DNA of 64,000 nucleotides. It comes from Chitinophagaceae bacterium. Its GTDB lineage: Bacteria > Bacteroidota > Bacteroidia > Chitinophagales > Chitinophagaceae. The notes under the pieces were generated by a model that was not told the origin of the DNA, did no database searches, and worked only from the letters and a program-made list of their open reading frames with translations. A program made the position numbers and the translations under genes. The DNA lies in NCBI GenBank assembly GCA_016713085.1, contig JADJPV010000002.1, positions 1,240,001-1,304,000 on the forward strand, given 5' to 3'. Below are positions 44,749 through 55,900 of the stretch, piece by piece. Position 1 is the stretch's first letter, and every line of letters starts with the position of its first letter.

Positions 44749-47049
44749 CTATTTCAAGAACAATTCCACATCTTTCTTTCTTTCTTCCGGCAAAACAATC
44801 AACGAAACAATCATTCCATCCTTCAACTCTGCTTCAACGGTTGTATTGTACGGTGCATGTAATTTAAAATGTACATCCATCTCTTTCGGCCAGGCAGGGA
44901 AAAGAAGAATGCGTTTATTATCTGTCTGCATTACCATTTCCTGCAGCCCAATCATTGCACTGCCTCCCCAGTTATGATCGGGTACCCAATCAAAGCCTGG
45001 CCCCCAGAATGCAGGAAAACGACGCTCACTGTTTTGCAGTTTTAACGAAGTCAATCGCCATGCCTCACTACTTAATCCTAAACGTGCTGCCCAGATATTA
45101 TCCTGCTTCCAGCCAATATGACTTCGGAATTTGATCACCAATGTATCATAATTCCAGGTGTTGAGTGCAGTATCCAATCCCGGTTTACCAACTCCATACA
45201 TCCCCCATGGAAACACAGGATATAATTGTGATGATTCGGTATTATTTACCCGTTCCCACATTTTAGCAGGAGCGATTGTTGTATGACCGTTATAATTTCC
45301 ATAACTGATTGCAGGAATCCGTTTCAGCAAACTTTCGAATTTCAATTTCTTTTCTGCAGTAAGATATTGTTCAGGCAAAGCCAGTAACCGTTTAGTAATT
45401 GTTTGCAGCGCTGCAATTGTTGAAGTAGAATTAGTTGCCATCTTGAATGTTTCAGCCCCACTGCCGGGATACAAAACAAGTTGACCATTCCCATCAAGTC
45501 CTTTATTCCCTCTTTGTTTGGCGAGATACTGATAATGCTCATCAAAGAACTGAAGGCAACTAATAATAAAAGGAATCATGTCACTGATGTCTTTTCCTGT
45601 ATAGGTTCCTTCTTCCAGAATCATCAAACAAAATTCAAAAACAGTATCCCATTCATATTCCAGCCAGGCATTGTATTCAAGACCTTTATCAAAATGCTCC
45701 GGACGGTTCTGCCCGTATTCAGCAAAATCAGGTAAGCCATAGTTCTCCATCTGCTCGGTAAAGCATGCACCGCCATGATTCCAGTAAACTTTTGTTCTTA
45801 ACTCTGCATTTTTTAAAATGCGGAAGTAAAAGTTGAGTTGTGATTGCATCATATCCCAATCACCTGCTTTGATCATGGGGAAATAAACCAGTCGCTGATT
45901 TTGTGCAGTATGTAAACCTCCACCCCAGTTCCGATAATCAGGAGTTAATTCATTTTTATCAGTATAAACAGGATCAACAGTTAATAAGCCACCATTGAAT
46001 TTTGTGGGCCACTCTCCTTTTGCATTACAGGCAAGCATATACCGGAAGAGTTGATAATTCCTTCCTGCTTCCCATGCTGTTTTGCTTTTTTGTAATGGAT
46101 CAACTTCTATAAAGCTTCTGCTCCAGAATTGATTCCACCATTGCTGCGATTTTTGAAACGCTGTTTTATCCTTACTGACGATCTGCTGTAATGAATCAAG
46201 CGAATGTTTCCATGTTTGGATATCCGTTGTTTGTGCATTATGCAGGTACAAACTCAATGAATGCTGTTTTGCCGTTGATTTACTTTTTAAATTCCATGCT
46301 TTGAAATCAGTATTGACATAAACGCCTTCTATATTTCCGGCAGGGATAAAATTCTTTCCGCTGAATGAACCACCAAATGCCAGTTGTTTTAATGGATTAT
46401 ATAATTCGTTCTTTACTGATTCCATTCCCTGTTGTGCAACAGTGGCATCAAAAATGGTTTCAATGGTATTGTGATGATAAAATAAAACTTCGTTTCCACT
46501 AAAATCAATCACATCTTTTTTATAGACATTATTTTTAGGTGCGGCCCATTTCCATGAGTTAGCGAAGTTTTCTCTGGGTTTTACAATTCTATCCTAGTAA
46601 CGCCAGCTTTCATAAGAAGCCTCTACATTTATGATTTGCTTGCTGCTGATATCAATATGTGCAACCGGGTGAAATACATCGGCCCATATTTTCACAATTG
46701 CTTTAATGCCGTTGTTCTCTCCTTCAACTGTAACATACCCATTCTGCAAATGCAATTGCTGTTGAAAATTTGCTCCGTTGAATGGATTGGGAGAGAGTTT
46801 CACCCGTATTCTTCCGGTCTTCATCAATGCATTGTTCTCATCAAAATTGCCGCTGCGTGCAACATAGATGAACAGTTCTCCATTCTCCACCCATACATTC
46901 ATGCCAATATCACCGCCGCCGCAGGGCATAGATTCAGATGCATTTTTGCTCTGCGTGTTCCAGGTAATATCATAGTTACTTACTGTTTGCTGTGCTGACA
47001 GTGAAACAACAGCTGTTGTAAGAAAGATGGATAAAATAAATTTCTTCAT
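44749..47049 (-). pseudogene. DUF5703-type putative glycoside hydrolase, interrupted by an in-frame TAG
   Basis: About 766 codons with a signal peptide (MKKFILSIFLTTAVVSLSAQ). The N-terminal domain (YDITWNTQSKNASESMPCGGG, DIGMNVWVENGELFIYVARS, GNFDENNALMKTGRIRVKLS) fits my memory of the DUF5703 family. The larger C-terminal part looks like an (alpha/alpha)6-barrel glycosidase (ACNAKGEWPTKFNGGLLTVD, DYRNWGGGLHTAQNQR, VYWNHGGACFTEQ, SSEAWRLTSLKL). At 46594-46596 a TAG stop follows ESWRY; the same frame continues DRIVKPRENFANSWKWAAP without any shift, so this is a substitution (CAG, Gln, is one likely parent). It is linked to a GH106 gene 97 bases upstream. Catalytic function is inferred from fold and neighbours. 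Confidence 0.75.
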
Positions 47050-47068
47050 TTGTTTATTTTACTGTTAA

Positions 47069-47141
47069 CCGCCGACAGGGTTTGCAACCGCTGTCGGGGT
47101 TTGTGTAACCCTGTCGGCGGATGTTTTCCCCGACAGCGGTT
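47069..47141. repeat. Interleaved double inverted repeat (A-B-A'-B')
   Basis: Four 14-base blocks: A CCGCCGACAGGGTT (47069-47082), B AACCGCTGTCGGGG (47086-47099), A' (47107-47120), the exact reverse complement of A, and B' (47128-47141), the exact reverse complement of B. A/A' and B/B' pairing would interlock like a pseudoknot; A/B and A'/B' share a 7-bp core and can form two simple hairpins instead. It lies between the GH106 and DUF5703 genes. A related single-hairpin copy is at 61238-61272. Confidence 0.85.
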
Positions 47142-47146
47142 TTTAA

Positions 47147-50100
47147 TTATCTAATAATCAGTTTAACCTTACCAACAATACCTGCAGGTAATAAAGGCTT
47201 ACCACTTAACCTGAAAGGAGCAGTTGTAAAAGTAATTCGTTTCTCCTGTGGCAACATATTATCACCAATCAACCGGTTATGCCATGTATTTGCAACTTCT
47301 ATCTCAATGGTATTGGTTCCTTTTTTCAAAGCCTTCGTTATGTCGAGAGAAAAAAATGAAGCCCATAATGTACCGCAATCAATCCCGTTTACTTTTACTG
47401 TGGCAATATTATAAACAGAATCTAACTGAACAGTTGCTGTCTTCTGATTACTGTCTTCATTCCACTCAAATGTATTAGAATATACTGCTGTACCTGAGTA
47501 ATATTTTACTGATGAATCAGCAAACAGTGTCCAGCTTTTCAATTCAGTTGTTTCAACAGGTTTTTCAGGGCCTCCATATTTTTTATCGAATTGAATCTTC
47601 CATGGTTTTAATGACAAATCGTTTTCTGACCATTCATTGCTGCCGGATACATTATTCGCCCTCTTATTTGTTGAAGAGTTTCTGAATACATAGAAATAAG
47701 AATCCCCCGGGCCTATTCCGATTGCGTATGAGCCATCGCTTACTCCCAAATCGAGATAACCAATTTTACCGGAAACTGCATTCCATATTTCCAGGTTTTT
47801 CGCTTTAACCCTGAACTTAACATTGAACCCCTGCATTTCAGTTGACTGATTGGAAATAAAATAAATATCTGCGTCAGCTGTTTTACGGTGAGTCCATGCA
47901 ATACTGTTTGGTTTGAATGGCGTGCGGTTATCTGTCTTGCTGATCTTTACATCTTTTTCGATTCCCAGTTTTTTAAAATCAGCATCAACATAAGGAGTCA
48001 GCATCATCTTCCCCTTTTTTCCCGGCTTCAGCATTTCTTTGATGACAAGCTTTACATCACTATCATTATCTTTTAATCCAATTCCACTTACATAATCTTT
48101 ACTCATCACAATCTTTGCACCGTCTTTCAACAACTGAAGAATTTTCTTCGCCACCCGTAAAGACATGACATGATTGTTGGGATTCATCTGCTGCTGATCA
48201 GGAAAAACCAACACTGTATAACTCGCTCCACCCGGCAGCACCACTCTTCCATTCTTCACCTGCATCATCATCAATGCATCAGGATTAAATGAATCATAGG
48301 TATAACCATTCAGCGGATCGATCCAGTTTTCCGGATCAGCCATATTTGCTGAATGTGTAACTCCATCAGGTATCTCCCTTTGCGGTTCTCCTTTATTCTG
48401 TAATCTTTTTTTCTCGGCTTCTACTTTTTCTTTGCCAAATATCCCGGGCAAAGTATTCACCAAACGATCAGGCAATATAGAACGTCTTGGAACTTCTTCG
48501 CCGGTAAACACCGCAATATCAACAACGGGTTCACCCATCTGCAATATTGCCTGGCATCTCGTTAAGTATTCAATCCATGCTTTGCTTTGCTTGAACCATG
48601 TTTGATCTCTTTGAAAATACAAACCAACTCCATCCAGTGTCATTCCCGGTTTTTTATCCATCCATGGATTCTGTGCAAATACATGAAAAACTATTTTATT
48701 AATCCCTAATGCAAAATTTCTGTCGCCCAGTATTTTTAAACTGCCGGGATGTTCACTCCAATCCATCCGAACTGTGGTAAACGATTCGGCCTGTATAATT
48801 TTCTTTCCATAAATATGTGCGCCACTGATGGCATCACGCATATCATTGGGTTTATCATGTGTTGGGCTGTTGAGCCAGAACTCTCCCATCGGAATATCTG
48901 TATTCTTATAATGCAGCAATCCATCGCTCATCATGGTTGGAGCAATTGCTTCTGCACTCATGCTGCAACCTTTGCATGCGCTTCATTTTTTAATGTGGTA
49001 TAAAAAACATCATTCACCAGTTCCGCAATGGTTTCACGAACATCATGCAACACTTTTTCTGATGTTGCTGCGCTCTGCACAGGAATACCTGCCATTGCAA
49101 GTAGATAAGGCATCAAATCATAACCTCTTCTTTTTTTGAATTCAGCAGGAAAATTGCTGCTCCAGTTCTCGCTGCCGCATTCCCAGCTGTCAACATGAGA
49201 AAGTTTCAATACATTTCTTGCCAGTGCAGTGTCTGTTTCACTAAATGCTTTTGCAAACCAGCTGTTGAATTGAAGTTTAACAGCAGCAGCATTAAACTTG
49301 TCGCACTCCAATCCTAAAGCTGCGCCGCCAGTATAATTTGTATGTCCGTTAGATGTATGACCAATTCGCACAATCACCCAGTTACCGGGAGGCGGGGTCC
49401 ATAAAAGATTTCCGTTTTCATTCATTTTTGTGGTGATATTAATAATGCTGTCAACCGGAATGGCTGATTGATCAGGCACCTGCTCTGCTGTTGTGTTCTT
49501 ACTGATGCGCCACACAGAACCATTCTTTGATTCATATTGATGAATCACCGGTTCATCAGATAAATAAATACCCATCACTTTCAACGAAGGTTTCCACTTG
49601 GCTGCATCCAGATCTTCTGCACCAGGTTCTGAATCATCTTTGTCATATACAAAACGATAGTATTTTGCTGTTGTCAATGGAATTGAATAGGTAACATCTT
49701 CATCTGTATCCTGCCAGCCATGCCGTGGAGGATCAAGACGGGTGATTGTTTTAAAATCAATTCCATTCATACTTGTCTGCACAATTAAACGCTGTGCCTG
49801 GTAATTATTTCCGCCGGTATGAATTTTAATGGAGCGACATGAGAATGGTTTGGGATATTTATACTGTATCCAGCAACTCGTATCGCTTTTGAATGTTTCA
49901 GTTCCTTCATGTGCAAAGGAAAGAAAAGAAGCACGGGTTCCATTGCTGGTTGTAACAGATGGAATCATCACCACTTCACTGAATGCATTGTCGCTGTTGG
50001 CAGGATAAGCATACACAGCAATATCTTTATAATAATTTTCATTTGCTTCCGGTTGCGCAAGATTGATTTCTACATTCTCCCCATCCCTGATATACATTTT

Positions 50101-50526
50101 TGACCATACCAGTTTCTGCATGGAAAGATCAGGAGTAATCCACGGCCCGCCGGCTAATGCAAAACCATCGCTTACATGCATACCCAACTGAAGACCCAAA
50201 CGTTTTGCTTCCTGCATGGCAAACTTTACCATGGCCCACCATTCAGGTGTTAACTGCCGTACTGTTGGTTGAAATGGAATTTTATGCACCGTATCTTTAA
50301 TTGGCATGAGATAGGCACCACCAATTCCCACTTCTTTCATTGCTTCAAGGTCAGCAGGAATCCCTTCTTTTGAAACAGCAGCATGCATCCAGTACCAGAA
50401 CACCCATGGTTTGGCAGATGCAGGAGGGTTCAAAAAATTTTGTTCAAGAGTTCCCTGTCCGTACAGATAATTTGTATTAATTACACTGGCAAGTAAAAAA
50501 AATATCAGCAGTATCCTTATTCGCAT
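47147..50526 (-). pseudogene. GH106 alpha-L-rhamnosidase-like enzyme, one frameshift
   Basis: About 1126 residues if repaired. Signal peptide MRIRILLIFFLLASVINTNYLYGQ, then the GH106 start FLNPPASAKPWVFWYWMHAA, EAMKEVGIGGAYLMPIKDT, LTPEWWAMVKFAMQEAKRLG, LQLGMHVSDGFALAGGPWI. The frame stops after KNEAHAKVAA; adding one A at the T run 48971-48973 gives AKGCSMSAEAIAPTMMSDG and continues to the C-terminal jelly-roll (VKVNGIDCGTLWASFF, EVANTWHNRLIGDN). GH106 removes terminal alpha-L-rhamnose from rhamnogalacturonans; characterised members act on RG-II. Neighbouring GH105, GH2 and RuBisCO-like genes fit a pectin role. Confidence 0.88.
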
Positions 50527-50542
50527 ATGACAGAACCGTTAG

Positions 50543-51634
50543 TTATTTTACAAACTGCAATTTACTCATTCCTTTGTCAACTGAAGTAGCAACGGCAATT
50601 CCCCGATGATCTTTATTATCAACGGCGCAATAGAAATGATAAACCACACCCTTCCATTTCACCACAAAACTCTTGTGTGCGTACTTGGCATCGTACGGTT
50701 CGGATGATTTGATGAGATCTTCTCCCTTCCAGTCAGTCCAGTTGACTAAATCGTAACTGCAGGCAAAACGGTTAAAGGTTTCTTTTGGCCGGCTTTCCCA
50801 GAAAGCACCAAAATAGAACATCACCCACACATCATTTATCTTTTGCAGCACAGCATCGCCTGTAATACCAACGCCATGTTCCATTACGGGATCGGCATTG
50901 TAACGTTTCCATGTGACCATATCGTTACTTACGGCCATACCTATACGTTCAAACCAACGCCATTTGGGTTTGTTTCCGCTGCTGTCCCCATTTGCATTGT
51001 AGTACATGATAAATTCACTCCCGAGTGTTTTGTTCCTGTCACGAATCACTGTGCTTTTATACAGCTTACGGTTTTCCCACCAGCGCACATCTTTATCAGT
51101 TGAGCTTAATACCGGTTGTGTTAACCTGTTCCATTCATGTGGTTTGGTTGGATCGTTTGTTGTATTAGCGATGCCGATTGCTAAAGGTCCGGATTCATAA
51201 CCTCTGTCCTTACCACCGATATAACTCATCCAGTATTTTTTCTGAAATTTTTCCAATTGATAATTACCTCCCCACTTTGTATTCTGCAAACCGATATAAC
51301 CTGCTTTCTGGTTATTATCCCAATCAGCAGTATCAGAAAAACTCATCAACTTACCAAGTGTTTTCCATTGCAGCAGGTCTTTACTTTTTGCGATCCATGT
51401 TTCATAACCCCGACCATCAAACTGAATATAGGTCATGTACCAAGAATTTCCCTTGCGAAACACCGAAGGGCAATCAATCTTCTTTGTATCGTTTTCAGGC
51501 GTTACAACTAAGCCATACTTGTAAGGTGTTTTTACTTCTTCATATACCTGTTGCATTACAGATGATGGCACTTCTTTTTGAGCATTTGCAACCGCAACAC
51601 TCAATAGAAAAAATATCAACCACATAAACTTCAT
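50543..51634 (-). CDS. Five-bladed beta-propeller glycosidase-like secreted protein (GH43/GH117-like fold)
   Basis: 363 residues from the ATG at 51632-51634 (MKFMWLIFFLLSVAVANAQ, signal peptide). Repeated blade patterns typical of GH43/32/117/130-type propellers: DCPSVFRKGNSWYMTYIQFDG, YETWIAKSKDLLQWKTLGK, RIGMAVSNDMVTWKRYN, HGVGITGDAVLQKINDVWVM and GIAVATSVDKGMSKLQFVK. Acidic residues at blade openings (KKIDCPSVF, ITGDAVLQK, SSEPYDAKYAHKS) are candidate catalytic groups, but I cannot assign the family with confidence. It lies 16 bases before the GH106 gene on the same strand and probably acts on the same pectin side chain. Confidence 0.72.
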   Translation of the reverse strand: MKFMWLIFFLLSVAVANAQKEVPSSVMQQVYEEVKTPYKYGLVVTPENDTKKIDCPSVFRKGNSWYMTYIQFDGRGYETWIAKSKDLLQWKTLGKLMSFSDTADWDNNQKAGYIGLQNTKWGGNYQLEKFQKKYWMSYIGGKDRGYESGPLAIGIANTTNDPTKPHEWNRLTQPVLSSTDKDVRWWENRKLYKSTVIRDRNKTLGSEFIMYYNANGDSSGNKPKWRWFERIGMAVSNDMVTWKRYNADPVMEHGVGITGDAVLQKINDVWVMFYFGAFWESRPKETFNRFACSYDLVNWTDWKGEDLIKSSEPYDAKYAHKSFVVKWKGVVYHFYCAVDNKDHRGIAVATSVDKGMSKLQFVK

Positions 51635-51641
51635 ATCATCA

Positions 51642-52178
51642 TCATTTTTTGGGGAAAACAATTGTCTCTTTCCCATTTTCCAGATCAATTGCTTTCATTA
51701 CTTTTTTGCCCTCTGCATCAAAAAAACGCTTTCTTATTCTTTTGCCATCATCTCCAAAACATGTTTCTTCGAATACATAACGAATATCATCGCTGCCATA
51801 TTTATTTTTTCCGGCAATCCAATAAATCATGAACATCTTAGTCATTCCGTTAAAATGATATTCATGCTGAAAATATTGCTTCGAATTAGGTTCGTAAATT
51901 GTTTCTTCCCGCAAATTTCCGTTCAAATAATAAGAAAATTTATGAAGAAGATTTCCACCTGAATCATAAATGGATAAATATTCCACCTGCCTTCGCTGGC
52001 TCCATTCAAAAGCAGAATCAGCACTTACCTTTTCAAACATAATTAACGGATCATACTTAGCCATAGATAGAGAAGAATAAACCGGATACCAATTAAAAAT
52101 TGAATCTTTTGGTGTTCCATAAAAATAGTTACCAGTTGAAATTAAGTTTCCTGATTCATCCCATTTCTGCCTTAACCC
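51642..52178 (-). CDS. C-terminal part of a MORN-like hypothetical protein, frameshifted from its upstream partner
   Basis: Open frame read from just past the stop of the upstream gene; its only in-frame ATG is at 52062-52064, giving 140 residues from there. Upstream of that ATG the same frame reads FNGLRQKWDESGNLISTGNY and FYGTPKDSIFNWYPVYSSLS, which continues the MORN-like pattern (N-G-x-W-x-x-x-G) of the neighbouring gene. One extra base in the C run at 52186-52189 explains the split. The remainder (SIYDSGGNLLHKFSYYLNGN, LREETIYEPNSKQYFQHEYH) shows more such short strands. I do not recognise a specific function. It most likely forms one protein of about 425 residues with the upstream part. 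Confidence 0.6.
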   Translation of the reverse strand, partial: GLRQKWDESGNLISTGNYFYGTPKDSIFNWYPVYSSLSMAKYDPLIMFEKVSADSAFEWSQRRQVEYLSIYDSGGNLLHKFSYYLNGNLREETIYEPNSKQYFQHEYHFNGMTKMFMIYWIAGKNKYGSDDIRYVFEETCFGDDGKRIRKRFFDAEGKKVMKAIDLENGKETIVFPKK

Positions 52179-52179
52179 A

Positions 52180-52923
52180 TTAAAACCCCTTTGGAATAAT
52201 TCGTTTCAGAGGTTTTAACTCCTTAATTGAAAATTCAGCAGAAAATCCATTCAAAGTATCATTCTTATAATTAGAAATGCTATGAACCTGTCCGTTCTTA
52301 TACCAGATAGTTTTTATACCATTGAGCAAACTATCCTTAAAACTGCAGTTGATGATTCTATTTCCATTTTCATCATACATTATCTGATTACCAATAATTT
52401 TTCCATCTTCTCGCTTTAAACTAAAAGACGGTTTGCCATTCAGCCACTTGCCGTCATACTTTCCATTCTTAGGTAATTTGGTAAATACATTTCTTAAATA
52501 ATTTAATGATGAAATTCCTGAAAGATAAGACCATGAAAAATACAACTCACTTGTATCAACAGCAAGAAACTGCTGATTATAACCACAAGGAAAAAGAGTT
52601 GGGTATCCATTCCAATCGTTTGCTAAAATAATCCAGCATTCACCCTCCTTAACACCCATATCACAAGATGTATTAACAGAGCTAACCAAAATTTTACTAA
52701 TGACCCCGCCTTTAAATATTTCAAGTGACTCTACTTCTGCCAACTGATAATATCTCATTGAATTGTCAGTTACTTCAAATGATGATAATTTCTTAACCTT
52801 CACTACACTAACATATTTATACGTTGAAATTTTTTCGCTTGTTAAAGGCTCGGTATGGCAACTACATGCTAAAGCAGAGGTAGTAATTAAAAAAGTTAAA
52901 AAACCAATAAAAACAGTTTTCAT
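52180..52923 (-). CDS. Secreted hypothetical protein with TIMP/NTR-like N terminus and MORN-like repeats
   Basis: 247 residues as read. Signal peptide MKTVFIGFLTFLITTSALA followed by CSCHTEPLTSEKISTYKYV: a Cys-x-Cys start and later NTSCDMGVKEGECWIILAND are reminiscent of netrin/TIMP-like domains in bacteria. The C-terminal half has MORN-like units (DGKWLNGKPSFSLKREDGK, NGIKTIWYKNGQVHSISNYK). Its ATG overlaps the GH2 stop by one base (TAATG), so it is translated with the glycosidase operon. It is Lys-, Ser- and Asn-rich and unlike its enzyme neighbours, so it may be a late insertion. Probably the first part of a longer gene ending at 51642. Function unknown. Confidence 0.65.
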   Translation of the reverse strand: MKTVFIGFLTFLITTSALACSCHTEPLTSEKISTYKYVSVVKVKKLSSFEVTDNSMRYYQLAEVESLEIFKGGVISKILVSSVNTSCDMGVKEGECWIILANDWNGYPTLFPCGYNQQFLAVDTSELYFSWSYLSGISSLNYLRNVFTKLPKNGKYDGKWLNGKPSFSLKREDGKIIGNQIMYDENGNRIINCSFKDSLLNGIKTIWYKNGQVHSISNYKNDTLNGFSAEFSIKELKPLKRIIPKGF

Positions 52924-55900
52924 TAAAATTTAATTTTCTTAATAATACTAGAAACAGATCTTTTTGAAGTATTTACCGGTACAAGATAAAATGAATAATG
53001 ATAATTTTTTGCTTTAATCTGGTATTGCTCCAAAGGTGCTGCCACATCGCTCCAGCTATCGTTACCACCCACACCCATTTGAATAAGATCGATATTGAGT
53101 GTGATGAAGCCGGCATCTTTTAGTTTATTGGTGTGCTTTGCATTCTGGATATTTTCTTCTGTATAAGGCCATGCACTCATGCTGAGCAAACTGTCAGCAA
53201 CAATTAATAAACCATCTTTTGATTTTGGATTGTTTAAGTACATCCATCTTACATCAGTTCTGTTTCCATTTTCCTGGGGCACAACATAAGGTTCCATGAA
53301 ATCAAAAATGTTTTGATTGTAGATACCAACATCAGAACCATATTTTCTGTCGATATAATTTTCCATCGGGCCGAGGCCAAAATACTCGATTTGATCATAG
53401 CTTCTGTTGATTGCCCCCTGCATACCAACTTTGGGAATATTAGGTAAGCCCGGTTTTACATTCAATTTATAATCCACTTTAATAATTCCGCTTTCGCTGA
53501 TTGTATAATCAACTTTTACGGTTGCACTATCATTGATCAGACTGAAATTAGTTGTAATCATCAGATCACCTGACGCAGAACGACCAACGGTTGTTCCGGT
53601 TTGTTTTAACTCATACTCATACCATTGCTTCATTTTTCGCTGTGGCTTCCACCCTCTCTTGTCATTATCAGTAAGTGGACGTTTGAAATGTGGTAAGAAT
53701 GGTTGAGCAATTTGTTCTTTGCCATTGTACACATAAGAAAATAATCCTCCACCAAAAGTATTCAGAATACGTATGTTAAAATTTTTACCTGTAACAGAAA
53801 CAGCATTTATACTTTCAGTTACCGCCAGTTTTCCATAAGATTTTGTTTTACTCGGAACAGCATTTGCTTTTTTAAGCTGAAGTTGATTTGATGCAATTTC
53901 AAATCCACTTTCTGCCCACCCGCTTGGTTTCTGAACCAGGAATTTCATATCCACATGATACTCTGAGGATGATTTTAGTTTCGGCAACCATCTGGAAACA
54001 GGAAATTCAACTGATGTTCCCGGTGCAACAGCAATACCACCAATCAACTGGCTGGAAATAATTTTCCCATCTTCTCTTATAGCAATGTAAGCTGTGTATG
54101 CATTTACATTCTTCACTTCACTTCGGTTGATGATACGAATCAACCCTTTTGTTGAATCGGCCCACTCACATTGTATTGGTTGAAAAATACGTTTACATTC
54201 ATACATCGCTTCCTTGGGTCTTCCGTCAGCCGCAACAACTCCCTTGATGGTAAAATTGTCGAAATACTTTTCACCATAATCACCACCGTAAGCATAATAT
54301 TTCACTCCTGCAGAATCGGTTTTCTCTAAGCCCTGGTCTTTAAATTCCCAAATGCAACCACCGATTACTCTTGGTATACTTCGCCATTGATCCCAGAAAT
54401 CTCTTAAGTTACCGGCACTGTTACCCATGGCATGCGCATATTCACAAAAGAAGATCGGACGATGATCGCCGTTCGGTTGATTCACCAGCAACGGTGCTGT
54501 ATAATCTGATGGATACATCCGGCTGATCACATCAACATAATATTGATCCAGCGGATTCTGAATACGATGCGAATGATCATTTGTTTTTAAATAACGTGGA
54601 TCAGCCTGATCAATATACCCTTCTTCTTTCGGGCTGCCCATGGCTGGTTCATAATGCAGCGGCCGGGTAATATCAAAGTCTTTGATCCATGCCGCCATCG
54701 CTGCATGATTAGGCCCGCTGCCTGCTTCATTACCCAAACTCCACATTACAATCGAAGGATGATTTTTATCTCTTAAAGCCATGCGGCTTACTCGTTCAAT
54801 ATAAGCTGCTGTCCATTGAGGATCATGATCAAGCTTACCACCCAAACCATGTGTTTCTAAATTCGCTTCATCAATCACCATTATTCCAAACTCATCACAT
54901 AAGTCTAACAGATACGGATCACTTGGATAATGCGAAAGACGAACACAATTAAAATTGAACTGCTTAATGGTTTTTATATCCTGCAGAATATCATCTCTTG
55001 TTAATGCCTTACCTCTTATTGGATGATGATCGGGGCGGTTGACCCCATAGAGATAAGTCAACTTTCCATTGATGAGTAGTTTGCTGTCACTCTTTCTGAA
55101 TTCAATGGAACGAAAACCAAGTTTACAGGTTTTTACCTCCAATACTTTACCGGTGCTGTCTTCCAATGTCAACACCAACTTGTATAAGTTTGGTTCTTCC
55201 GGACTCCATTTTTTTGGATTGCTGATGCTTGTTTCCATCAAACCAAATTTCACTCTGTCTAACCGTGGATGAATTTCGTTGATGATCTCATCTGTCTTTT
55301 TCGAAAGTGGTTGTTGTAATACAGGTTGATTGTTTGCATCGTACAACTGCGCCTTCAACACATAGCCGGGCATCTCCTTTCCGGTTAAATTTTCGATGCG
55401 TGGACGAATACTCAACAATGCATCTTTATAATCCTTATCCAGTTTTGTTTGATAAAAGAAATCTGCAATACGCAACGAAGGTTCTGCGTGCAGATACACT
55501 TCACGATGAATGCCACTCATGCGCCACTGATCCTGGTCTTCAAGGAAACTTCCATCACTCCATCGAATTACCCAAACAGAAATCACATTCTCTCCTTCCT
55601 GTAAATAAGGTGTAATATTAAATTCGCTTGGCAGAAAACTGTCTTCTGCATAACCGGCGAACTTTCCGTTGATCCATAATTTATAGGCTGAACTTACTCC
55701 ACCAAAATGCAAACTCACATTCATGTTCCTCCAGTTAGCAGGAACAGTAAATGTTTTTTGGTAGCAGCCTACACCGTTATAATCCTGCGGTACCTGAGGC
55801 GGATTCACCGGGCGAAAAGGATATACTGCACTTTTATAAATCGGTTTATCATAACCCTGCATTTCCCAATTGGAAGGAACATTGATTTTCTTCCATCCAC

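Noticed and set aside
46594..46596. Recoding of TAG (pyrrolysine or similar) in the DUF5703 gene
   Set aside because: No supporting structure or recoding machinery is seen and such recoding is not expected in Bacteroidota; a nonsense substitution or base error is simpler.
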